Shown here one piece after another: positions 20,701 through 28,421 of a stretch of 64,000 bases of DNA. The number at the start of each line of letters is the position of its first letter. Position 1 is the first letter of the stretch. The position numbers and the translations under genes were made by a program. This stretch comes from Magnetococcus sp. PR-3. GTDB taxonomy: Bacteria > Pseudomonadota > Magnetococcia > Magnetococcales > Magnetococcaceae. A model generated the notes under the pieces. That model was not told where the DNA came from and ran no database searches. It was given only the letters and a program-made list of their open reading frames with translations. The stretch covers positions 93,907 to 157,906 of the forward strand of contig NZ_JBAHUQ010000012.1 of assembly GCF_036689865.1 (NCBI RefSeq), given 5' to 3'.

Positions 20701-21228
20701 ACTCAAAACCACAGGGGTGACAATCAACCCACCCAAGATCTGCCCAACAGTGGCATGTAGTAGAACCATGGGCAGCTGCGCTACCTCAACAAGATCATAG
20801 CCCCACAACACCCCGACAGTTAGCGGCACCATGGCAAGGGCAGCCACACTCACAGCCCATGTAAATCGAATCAGATGATCCACCTCAATCACGGCACTAT
20901 TTTTACCAACACCGCGATGCACTAAATAAGTTGCCAATAGCACTTGTAAGGTTTGCCCCAGACTGAGGGCAAACAAAAGCCCCCACATCATTGGCTGGGA
21001 GGATGAAGAAAAAATGAAACCATGAAGCAGAAGAGCCCCCGCAAGCACCGACCAACCAAGGCGATACCCAAACACCAAAAGTGCGCCAAGGCCAATACCA
21101 TAGGCAGGGAAAAACAGAGGAACCCCATTAACTTCTCCTTCTAAGAAGAAGCTAAAACATCCCACAACCACATAGCTTATGATGAAAAAAAACGGCACCT
21201 TAAAAGGGTATTTATCTCTTATAGACAT
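17764..21228 (-). CDS. MASE1-CHASE-PAS hybrid histidine kinase with two receivers
   Basis: A 1154-residue membrane sensor kinase and first gene of its operon. The N-terminal MASE1-type integral membrane sensor (about 10-205, eight or so helices) is followed by a periplasmic CHASE domain (about 225-490), a membrane helix (about 505-525), a PAS domain (about 545-650), HisKA with His670 in SHELRTPLTS, HATPase_c (VDHGIGIP, GGTGLGLAI), and two receivers with Asp952 (LDLMLPDQHG) and Asp1076 (LLDMTLPDGQG). All key residues are intact. CHASE domains bind small ligands such as cytokinin-like or peptide molecules in other systems; the ligand here is unknown. Confidence 0.93.
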   Translation of the reverse strand: MSIRDKYPFKVPFFFIISYVVVGCFSFFLEGEVNGVPLFFPAYGIGLGALLVFGYRLGWSVLAGALLLHGFIFSSSSQPMMWGLLFALSLGQTLQVLLATYLVHRGVGKNSAVIEVDHLIRFTWAVSVAALAMVPLTVGVLWGYDLVEVAQLPMVLLHATVGQILGGLIVTPVVLSFWGKPAQVWQPRRYTVAIPLVCASLLMVVLYQRVVEWDKTRVKLEFQIQSEHLAHALEVNIQGYLDFVHAIERLYASSDYVSHQEFKAFTSHALLAFPGIQALEWVPEVPHAERQAYEEAAQVQGMHDFMIRARNAEGKMVKAPTSDIYYPVYYALPYEMNKTALGFDLGSSPVRRQALEKARDTGKMVASARIQLVQDKGSQSGFLVFYPVYQKGVEPTREETRQVTLRGFALGVFRIGDMLEKGFRDLPREGVEFRLIDLSAKPAQQELYQTPNFQTVVSDSELQWSFPYSVGGRSWKIQFAGSQHYQDLFSSSYPQLTLLSGLFTVTLLGLFLLLLTSRNVRIEQLVEERTAQLKDSESRLSAIFQTAVEAIITIDEMGHIESANAAVSTLFGYTEEEMIGQNVKMLMPAPHRESHDGYLHNYRTTGDAKIIGSVREVEGLTKAGELIPLELSVSDVPMANRRIFTGILHDIRERKRSEKLKNEFVSTVSHELRTPLTSIQGSLGLIKGGVAGELPLKAASLISVAHRNCERLVRLINDILDVEKMEAGKMAFKMEQQAISPLIYQAVETNRGYGEKHEVELKLVEDMPEAIGVVDSDRFAQVMANLISNAVKFSPPQGQVEVMLSSHKSNWLIQVVDHGIGIPDAFKPHIFDKFSQADSGDTRQQGGTGLGLAICKLIVERMGGVLNFESEEGKGTSFFFTLPKHNQVSDLPPELDQASAGARILVCEDDRDIGRVLAMLLANEGYQVDVAQTAAEAKVLLLQHTFSALTLDLMLPDQHGLSLLQELRKDPRWEHLPVIVVSAWVDQAHQALDGSALEVVDWLNKPIDEKRLMHAIEQARYKNREKVTILHVEDDPALRQVVEVMLEPLAHMVGVGSLSEAKEALSSKKYDLVLLDMTLPDGQGTDLLPMLQKGAESIPVVVFSGEDLQQDMSQQISAALVKSRTSNDTLVRTIEQVVGQAIKPTTTQGEAEDG

Positions 21229-21542
21229 GGTGCTCCCTTACGGTATAAAACGAAGCCCTAAACGACTTGCATCTCTCTTAACGTCTATAACCAAACCATC
21301 ATGAAATGCATTGATCTGTATTCAAACAATGGAACCTTAAAGGTAAACCCGCCACGGTTGACCACCGGCTGCCTTATGGAGCTTATCTTCTGTTCAAACC
21401 TACTCTAAGAGGATAAAGCCAAGAGGCATATACCTTTAAGGATACTTATACCGATCAGAACAGAGCACCGAACCTTCTGACCGTAAGTTTAGAGTAACAG
21501 ACCGAATAAAAAATTCATCTTTGCTCTACAGAGAGTAGGCAC

Positions 21543-21572
21543 AAAAAAATGCGGAGCCCTAAAGCCCCGCAT
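21543..21572 (-). terminator. Terminator of the chemoreceptor gene
   Basis: On the minus strand an eight to nine-pair stem (ATGCGGGGC / GGCTCCGCAT, with one G-U) is followed by seven T. It lies 36 bases past the chemoreceptor stop. The rest of the 21.23-21.61 kb gap holds no gene. Confidence 0.85.
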
Positions 21573-21607
21573 AACATACTGTCGATCGATACGCACAGTG
21601 AAGAGGG

Positions 21608-23809
21608 TTAATTCACCCCTTTTTGTGCAAAGAAGGGACGGTACTGCATATCCTCCCCCTTAATATGCTCAATCAACCATGTCTGCAAGAAGGAGAGCAG
21701 GTCCAACGCCACGGTGGCAGAGCCTGCTTCAAGGTCAGCTTGCTTCTCACCCAACGAGGCAATGAGCTTGACATGCTCAGCTTTTTGTTCTTCATAGCGG
21801 TGGTAACCATGCTTTTTCATAATGCCCTCTTCTCGGGCAAAATGGGTTTTGGTAAAATCCACCAGCTTGGTTAAAATATCCCCCGCTTTTTCCCCACCCA
21901 GACCATTTTTCATGGCGTCGTGCAGCTCATTGATATAGTCCATGAGCTTCAGGTGATCTTCATTAAACTGTTTAACACCCACATCCAGGGAGTCATCCCA
22001 CTCAATCATCTTATGATCATGAGATACCTGAACCATGTAGAGTTGATCGAGCTTCACAAACAGCTCGGCCCGTAGCTTACTAAAGCGGCCCATGGCTTGA
22101 ACAATGGCCTCATGCGGCTGCGCTTTTTGCACCATGTCCAGAACTTCCACAGCAGACATATGCACCCGCTCATGCAAGCCACCCAGCTCCTGAAAAACAG
22201 GAAGGTTGCCATATGCTGTTTGCCCTGGCCCATAATACCAATGACCAAAAGCACACTCCCGATAACGGCTCGCTTCCGTCGGGTCAATATCCAGACGACC
22301 GCGTACCGCTTGCTCTAGCCGCCTTAACCAAGCCAAGTGTCCTTCTTTGACCATACGCACATCAAAGGTCTCACCACCACCCGTCTGGTAATTAATCTGC
22401 GAAGCCCGGAGTGCCTCGACCCCCCCTTGAACGACATCGATCAAAATGGAAAATGTGTTGACTGAACCTTCCATATAGTTTGCCAACGCATGGACTTTGG
22501 TAATTTGCTCCAGAGAAATTTCTGCTGCGGTTCCAGCAATTTCAGTTTGCGCATGGATGGCATGAATACGCTCTGCTGTTTCACGGTTACGGGTGTTAGC
22601 ACCCGTTGCCGCTTCTGCCGCAGCAGAGGCTGACTCTGCAATGGATTGTGTACCATTGGCTGCTTCCAATGCTGCCCGTGCCACTTCATTAGCGGCCTCT
22701 TGCAACTCAGCAGCGTTACGTGTGACATCGTCCGAAGATCGGGTGACGGAGGAGAGCGCACTGGCAATCTCCTGCAACGCCATATTTTGCTCTTCAACCG
22801 CAACGGTGATCTCTTGGTTGGCTTGGTTAATACCACCCACCAACTCAGAGACCTCACGGGTTGCATCCCCGGCAGTGTCCGAACGTTGCTGAATAATCGC
22901 AACCTGTTCTGAGATCAACTTGGTTGCCTCAGCGGTTTGACTGGCCAGCTCTTTAACTTCATTGGCCACCACCGCAAAGCCTTTACCCGCTTCACCAGCA
23001 CCTGCAGCTTCAATGGCAGCATTCAAAGCCAACATATTGGTCTGATCAGCAATGGTGTTGATCATGCCAATAAAACGACCAATCTCTCCGGCTGACTTAG
23101 AAAGCTCACCCATAACGGTCTGGGTTGATTCCGTATGCGTCGCAGCCTTTTGAGACTCCTGGCTGGCCATTTGGCAACGGCTACGCACCTCATCGAGGGT
23201 TGCCGTCATCTCTTCAACAGCCGCCGCCACATTGGCTGACGCGCCATTTACATCATGCAAACTCTCATTGACTGCTGTGAGGTTAGAGGTCATCTCTTCC
23301 GCAGCTGAGGCCATTGTTGTTACGTTATGACTGGCCTGCTCCGCTGCGGAAGCGATCGTGGTCACTTCTGCCGAGAGAGACTCGGTCGCCTGAGAGATCA
23401 GATCCATATGACCGGTAGAAACGCCGACATCATCACGAATCGTTACGATGACCTCTTCAAGCTGGGCAAACTGGACCTTTGCCGCGTCCATGGCCTGCAT
23501 GCTCTGCTTGGCGTCATCATCCAGAACGGTTTTGATCTCATTGAGCTCATTCACACAAGCCGCTACCGAATCTGACTGCATCACAATACGACGTAAATTC
23601 CCGCCCATCATGCCAATCATTTGATTATAGGCATGACCAATTTGATCAGAGATACCCTGTTCACGGGTACATGACGTGATCAGATCACCGCGCCCTGCTT
23701 GCTCTAAGCGCTGCACCAAATCCTGAGCGTTCCCTGCCCCACGCCGACCCAGGAAAAAGCCCAGCACACCCGCTAGGATTACACCAAAAATAGCCACGAT
23801 ATAGAGCAT
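21608..23809 (-). CDS. Chemoreceptor with CZB zinc-binding and C-terminal hemerythrin domains
   Basis: A 733-residue methyl-accepting chemotaxis protein. There is one N-terminal membrane helix (about 1-20) with no periplasmic sensor domain. A long coiled-coil signalling domain holds the invariant hairpin ([19 protein letters not shown]). It is followed by a CZB-type domain (about 490-595) with the His and CxFGxWYYG ... H ... H zinc ligands, and by a bacteriohemerythrin domain (about 600-733) with the di-iron ligands in [39 protein letters not shown] and [12 protein letters not shown]. Sensing therefore appears to be entirely cytoplasmic: O2 through the di-iron site and metal or oxidant through CZB. 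An aerotaxis role is inferred, as for DcrH. It has its own terminator. Confidence 0.93.
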   Translation of the reverse strand: MLYIVAIFGVILAGVLGFFLGRRGAGNAQDLVQRLEQAGRGDLITSCTREQGISDQIGHAYNQMIGMMGGNLRRIVMQSDSVAACVNELNEIKTVLDDDAKQSMQAMDAAKVQFAQLEEVIVTIRDDVGVSTGHMDLISQATESLSAEVTTIASAAEQASHNVTTMASAAEEMTSNLTAVNESLHDVNGASANVAAAVEEMTATLDEVRSRCQMASQESQKAATHTESTQTVMGELSKSAGEIGRFIGMINTIADQTNMLALNAAIEAAGAGEAGKGFAVVANEVKELASQTAEATKLISEQVAIIQQRSDTAGDATREVSELVGGINQANQEITVAVEEQNMALQEIASALSSVTRSSDDVTRNAAELQEAANEVARAALEAANGTQSIAESASAAAEAATGANTRNRETAERIHAIHAQTEIAGTAAEISLEQITKVHALANYMEGSVNTFSILIDVVQGGVEALRASQINYQTGGGETFDVRMVKEGHLAWLRRLEQAVRGRLDIDPTEASRYRECAFGHWYYGPGQTAYGNLPVFQELGGLHERVHMSAVEVLDMVQKAQPHEAIVQAMGRFSKLRAELFVKLDQLYMVQVSHDHKMIEWDDSLDVGVKQFNEDHLKLMDYINELHDAMKNGLGGEKAGDILTKLVDFTKTHFAREEGIMKKHGYHRYEEQKAEHVKLIASLGEKQADLEAGSATVALDLLSFLQTWLIEHIKGEDMQYRPFFAQKGVN

Positions 23810-24025
23810 GTCAGCCTCCTTTCCATGTGATGTTTAGGTTTTTGTATAGAACTTACAAATTGGGTCTTTTGCAGTTTCTAGAGCTATGAAATTTGAGAGA
23901 CTAAGCAGAACTTGCTAGAATGAACAGGTTGTTTACTTCAGCTTACTCAGAACTCTTGTAAAAAAGGGCATTTTGAGAATCTGGAGACTTTACCCTAAGC
24001 ACTTCAACAAACTCAAGATTTTTTT

Positions 24026-24649
24026 ATGACAACGTCAGAAAACAATCCACAAGAGGATACCTATGTAACGGCGGTTCAAGCTTGCCGTCAGCTAGGTGTA
24101 TCTGCAAGTACTGTGCACAACTGGGTAGACCAAGGGTTACTTAACTCCTGGCGAACAGCAGGTGGTCACCGGCGTATCTCTCAGAAATCCATTAATGAAC
24201 TACTGGCCAAACGCGAATTGGCATTACAAGGGAGCCGCGCAGAAGCTTTGGATCTGCTGCTGGTAGAAGATGACCCCCACCTGATCGATTTTTTTAAGAC
24301 TTTTGTAACAAGCTGGCCCTTTTCTGTAGATCTTACCATTGCACAAAATGGGTATGACGGGCTTCTGCAAGCCGGGCTAAAACGCCCAGATATGATCGTA
24401 ACGGACCTAGCCATGCCAGAAATGGATGGTTTTGCCATGATCCGTGCCATTCTGAAGACCGAAGAGCTTCAAGGGGTTCACATTGTTGTGATCACAGGAC
24501 TAGACGAAAAAGTGATAGAAGAACACGGTGGAATTCCTGAAGGAATTCCCCTTTTCATCAAACCAGCCCCCTATGGCCAACTGCTTGAACTTGCGACCCA
24601 CATTATTCAAACCCGCAGCGCGACACCGACCACTGGTTTGCCATCATGA
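24026..24649 (+). CDS. Excisionase/MerR-type HTH fused to a receiver domain
   Basis: A 207-residue protein with a DNA-binding helix-turn-helix first (about 13-62, TAVQACRQLGVSASTVHNWV with the wing WRTAGGHRRIS) and a receiver after it (about 75-195; acidic pair VEDD, Asp127 in VTDLAMPEMDG, Lys in FIKPAP). This order, HTH before receiver, is the reverse of ordinary response regulators. Its stop overlaps the next hybrid kinase (ATGA), so the pair is coupled. It is probably the transcriptional output of the downstream phosphorelay. Confidence 0.92.
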   Translation: MTTSENNPQEDTYVTAVQACRQLGVSASTVHNWVDQGLLNSWRTAGGHRRISQKSINELLAKRELALQGSRAEALDLLLVEDDPHLIDFFKTFVTSWPFSVDLTIAQNGYDGLLQAGLKRPDMIVTDLAMPEMDGFAMIRAILKTEELQGVHIVVITGLDEKVIEEHGGIPEGIPLFIKPAPYGQLLELATHIIQTRSATPTTGLPS

Positions 24650-27033
24650 GCACCCCAAGTACCCTGCCTAAAATCTTAATTGTTGATGACAAGCCCGCCA
24701 ACCTCATGGCTCTCAGGCAGCTCCTAAAAAAAGTGGATGCTGAGCTCATTGAAGCCGAATCCGGTAATCAAGCGCTGGGGCTGATGCTCGAGCATGATCT
24801 GGCATTGATGTTGTTGGATGTCGACATGCCTGGCATGGATGGGTTTGAAGTGAGCCGTATGGCCAGCGGTTTGGACCGCACCAGCAGTGTGCCGATCATT
24901 TTGATCACAGCGGCTTATAAAGATAATTTTCATCGGGTCAAAGGGTATCAGGCTGGGGCGATTGACTATATTGAAAAGCCCATTGATGATCAAATTTTGA
25001 ACGCCAAAGTTGATCTTTTTTTAAACTTATACAATGCCCGTGTTGAGTCTGAACAACTCCGGGAAGCCCTGGCTGAAAATCAGGAACGCCTGGAGTTAGC
25101 TCTGGATGGCGCCAACGAAGGGTTGTGGGACTGGGATCTCATAAATGACGAGGTCTACTATAGCCCACGATGGGCAACCATGCTGGGGTATGAGATTGAT
25201 GAACTATCCATGACCCCCCAAACATGGCAAGATCTGCTACACCCAGATGATCTTCACCCCACCCAAGAACGTCTTAACCGTCACTTGGCAGGGGAGACCG
25301 AGCTTTACGAAGCTGAGTTCCGCATGCAGACCAAACAGGGCGATTGGTCCTGGGTTTTAGCACGGGGTAAGGTTGTCGCCCGAACCTTTAGCGGTGAACC
25401 TCTTAGAGTGGTGGGCACGCATCAGGATATTAGCCAACGCAAACAACTGGAAGCAGATCTGTTAGAGGCCAAAGAGGAGGCGGAGCGCGCCAACCTGGCC
25501 AAAAGCAGCTTTTTGGCAACCATGAGCCATGAAATACGTACCCCGATGAATACCATCTTAGGTATGGGGGAAATTCTTCTGGGCAGTAAAAACTTAAGCA
25601 CCAAAGAGCGTCGCTTCCTAAACATTTCACAACGCGCTGGCGACACACTTCTGGCACTGATTAACGATATTTTGGACCTCTCTAAAATCGAAGCCGGGCA
25701 GTTACGGCTAGAACGCTTTATCTTTGACCCCAGCGCTGAGCTTGAGAGCGTTGTGGGTATGATGCGCCAAGCGGCCAATGACAAAGGGCTACAGCTGTTC
25801 TGCATAATCAACCAAAGCTTTCCTGCTTATGTCCATGGGGACGGTCAACGGCTTCGACAAATTTTGCTTAATTTACTGAGTAATGCACTTAAGTTCACCC
25901 AGCATGGCAGTATTACTGTTCATGCAGCCTACTTGGATTCAGGTCTCTTACAATTCACGGTTTCAGACAGCGGGATCGGCATGGAGCCCGATGTCTTAAA
26001 AAAAATCTTCAGCCCTTTTATCCAAGCGGAAAGCTCAACAACCCGACGCTTTGGGGGAACAGGCCTGGGATTAAGCATCTGTAGCCAACTGGTTGAGCGT
26101 ATGGGGGGTAAAATATCCGTGCTCAGCCAACCGGGCCAAGGCAGTCAATTTACCTTTACAGTCAGCATGCCCATTGCAGAGGAAGAGAGTCTCTCTGACC
26201 AACAGACCGCAACCCAACAAAACGAAGCCCAGCTTAAACGGTCCAAGCAGCCTTTGCGGATTTTACTGGTGGATGACATGGAGGATAACCGCCTCCTGAT
26301 CAAAGCGTTCCTGGAACAGACGCCCCACCAGATCGTTGAAGCAGAAGATGGCGTACAAGCGGTTGAGAAGTCACAGTACAGTCAGTTTGATCTAATCTTG
26401 ATGGATGGCATGATGCCAAACATGGATGGATTAGAGGCCACACGCCGCATTCGTAAGCGAGAAGAGTCCCAGCATGAACCTCCTACAACTATTGTCGCTC
26501 TAACGGCCAATGCCATGCAGCAGGATGTAAACAACAGCCTGGAAGCAGGCAGCGACTATCACCTCTCCAAGCCCATTCGACGCGCCTACTTACTTCAATT
26601 GCTGGATCGTATTGCCGCCCATCACCCGCCAGCCCCAACAGATGAAGAGAACCTCCAGACAGAAGCCCCCCCTACAGAGGTTCATGTGGCAACACTGGAT
26701 GCCATGACCCTTAATGTCTTAAAAAGTGAGACAGGATCGGGCTATCGTCAATCCATTTTACGCTTTTATCACAAATTACCGGCACGGCTTGATAGACTGT
26801 TTTCTACCGTACAGAGTGGTAACTACGATGACATGGTTATGGAGGCCCATACCTTAAAGGGCGCCACCGCAACCTTTGGGGCGCACGCGCTCTCTAATCT
26901 CTGTGCTGAGCTTGAAGCCATGGCCAGACAGCAGCAACCTTTGGTTGAGATCCAAACCTGCTGTCAGAAGTTGCAAGTCGCCTTAAAGACCATACAAGAA
27001 CGGTTAGCTGAAGAGGGTTTTCAGGCTCTGTAG
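24646..27033 (+). CDS. REC-PAS-HK-REC-Hpt hybrid sensor kinase
   Basis: A 795-residue soluble hybrid kinase. Domains: receiver 1 (Asp58 in LLDVDMPGMDG), a PAS domain of the PAS_3 type (about 150-265), HisKA with His295 in SHEIRTPMN, HATPase_c (SDSGIGM, GGTGLGLSI), receiver 2 (Asp587 in LMDGMMPNMDG) and a C-terminal Hpt with His735 in AHTLKGATATFG. It can therefore carry a complete His-Asp-His relay by itself. No membrane segment is visible, so input must come by receiver 1, the PAS ligand or partner proteins. Co-transcribed with the HTH-receiver gene upstream. Confidence 0.93.
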   Translation: MSTPSTLPKILIVDDKPANLMALRQLLKKVDAELIEAESGNQALGLMLEHDLALMLLDVDMPGMDGFEVSRMASGLDRTSSVPIILITAAYKDNFHRVKGYQAGAIDYIEKPIDDQILNAKVDLFLNLYNARVESEQLREALAENQERLELALDGANEGLWDWDLINDEVYYSPRWATMLGYEIDELSMTPQTWQDLLHPDDLHPTQERLNRHLAGETELYEAEFRMQTKQGDWSWVLARGKVVARTFSGEPLRVVGTHQDISQRKQLEADLLEAKEEAERANLAKSSFLATMSHEIRTPMNTILGMGEILLGSKNLSTKERRFLNISQRAGDTLLALINDILDLSKIEAGQLRLERFIFDPSAELESVVGMMRQAANDKGLQLFCIINQSFPAYVHGDGQRLRQILLNLLSNALKFTQHGSITVHAAYLDSGLLQFTVSDSGIGMEPDVLKKIFSPFIQAESSTTRRFGGTGLGLSICSQLVERMGGKISVLSQPGQGSQFTFTVSMPIAEEESLSDQQTATQQNEAQLKRSKQPLRILLVDDMEDNRLLIKAFLEQTPHQIVEAEDGVQAVEKSQYSQFDLILMDGMMPNMDGLEATRRIRKREESQHEPPTTIVALTANAMQQDVNNSLEAGSDYHLSKPIRRAYLLQLLDRIAAHHPPAPTDEENLQTEAPPTEVHVATLDAMTLNVLKSETGSGYRQSILRFYHKLPARLDRLFSTVQSGNYDDMVMEAHTLKGATATFGAHALSNLCAELEAMARQQQPLVEIQTCCQKLQVALKTIQERLAEEGFQAL

Positions 27034-27103
27034 GTTATCCATCAGGCCGGCCAGCAACTTCCTTATCCCTTTAAACCTGTCCAAGGGATGTTGAGGAGAC
27101 CCT

Positions 27104-28384
27104 ATGTCTAACCAATCACCTCCCCACTCATGGGGTGTCACCCGTCGCCGTTTTATGCAAGGTTCTGCCGCACTGGCAGGAACTAGCCTTATGGGTGCCC
27201 CCGCCGTTCATGCCTCAAAGCCCACTCTGCGTGTTATGGGCACCCACGTGACCTTAAGAGAAGCCATCCGTAAACAGGCCGAAGCTGATTTGGGCTTTTC
27301 CATTCAGTTCCAACCTGGCGGCAGTGCTCGGGTGCAACAACGGGCCTCATCACGGCCAGACAGCTTTGATATTTATGAGCAGTGGTCTAACAGTATGAAT
27401 ATCCTCTGGCGTGCCGAGGCTATTCAACCCATCGACACCAAAAAACTTCGCTATTGGGGGGAGGTTAACGACCTGACCAAAACAGGACGTTTAACCGCTG
27501 AATCCAAGGTAGGTTTGGGGGATGCCCCCTACAAACTGCTCCATGTACAACCGGATAACAGTTTGGGATCCACCCCCACCCAAATGATCAGTTTTCTACC
27601 CTATGTACATAATGTCGATGCCTTTGGGTACGATACCCGAGAGATCCCCCGTGGCGTGGCCTATGAGACCGAAAGCTGGGGCTGGCTGTTGGATGAACGC
27701 TGGCATGGTCGGGTTGCCATCGTCAATGAACCCACCATTGGTATTTTTGATTTGGCGCTGGCTGCAGAAGCCCAGGGGATGATGAGCTTTAAGGATATGG
27801 GGAACATGACAGAGGCGGAGGTTGATCAGTTATTCAACATCCTCATCACCTTGAAACGCCGTGGACACTTCAGTGGATTTTGGAACTCTGTACCTGAGTC
27901 TGCAGAGATGATTGCCTCGAAGCAAGCTGTCATTGCCAGTATGTTCTCTCCTGCGGTGGCGGCACTGAATGAACAGTCTATACCTGCCATCTACTCAGCC
28001 CCCCGGGAAGGGTACCGAGCGTGGCATGGTGTCATGTGCCTCTCCTCCCAAACCCAGGGTCGGGTTCAAGATATGGCCTATGAGTTTATGAACTGGTGGT
28101 TATCCGGTTGGCCAGGCGCTTTTGTGGCACGACAAGGGTATTACATATCCAACCCTGAACGTGCCCGCCCCCATTTAACACCGGCAGAGTGGGATTATTG
28201 GTATGAGGGTAAGCCTGCTATAGAAGACCTACCCGGACCGGATGGTAATATATCTGTCCGTAAAGGTTCTGTGCGCAATGGCGGTTCCTACTGGCGTCGT
28301 TTTAGTAACGTCGCGGTATGGAACACCGTTATGGATACCTATGAGTACAGCTTGCCCCGCTGGCATGAATTTCTTTTATCTTAA
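27104..28384 (+). CDS. Tat-exported extracellular solute-binding protein
   Basis: A 426-residue periplasmic binding protein of the ABC type (PotD/spermidine-putrescine-like cluster). The N-terminus has a twin-arginine signal (VTRRRFMQGSAALAG) ending near AVHAS. The mature part shows the two-lobe pattern of iron/polyamine-type binding proteins (DIYEQWSNSMN, YVHNVDAFGYD, SWGWLLDERWHGRVAI). No permease or ATPase gene is nearby. Instead the gene sits between two hybrid kinases in one operon, so it is more likely a ligand-presenting sensor subunit for the next kinase than a transporter part. The ligand is not identifiable by eye. Confidence 0.88.
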   Translation: MSNQSPPHSWGVTRRRFMQGSAALAGTSLMGAPAVHASKPTLRVMGTHVTLREAIRKQAEADLGFSIQFQPGGSARVQQRASSRPDSFDIYEQWSNSMNILWRAEAIQPIDTKKLRYWGEVNDLTKTGRLTAESKVGLGDAPYKLLHVQPDNSLGSTPTQMISFLPYVHNVDAFGYDTREIPRGVAYETESWGWLLDERWHGRVAIVNEPTIGIFDLALAAEAQGMMSFKDMGNMTEAEVDQLFNILITLKRRGHFSGFWNSVPESAEMIASKQAVIASMFSPAVAALNEQSIPAIYSAPREGYRAWHGVMCLSSQTQGRVQDMAYEFMNWWLSGWPGAFVARQGYYISNPERARPHLTPAEWDYWYEGKPAIEDLPGPDGNISVRKGSVRNGGSYWRRFSNVAVWNTVMDTYEYSLPRWHEFLLS

Positions 28385-28421
28385 GTAACCGTGTTGCCTT
28401 TTTTATGGCGGAGAGTGGCCC

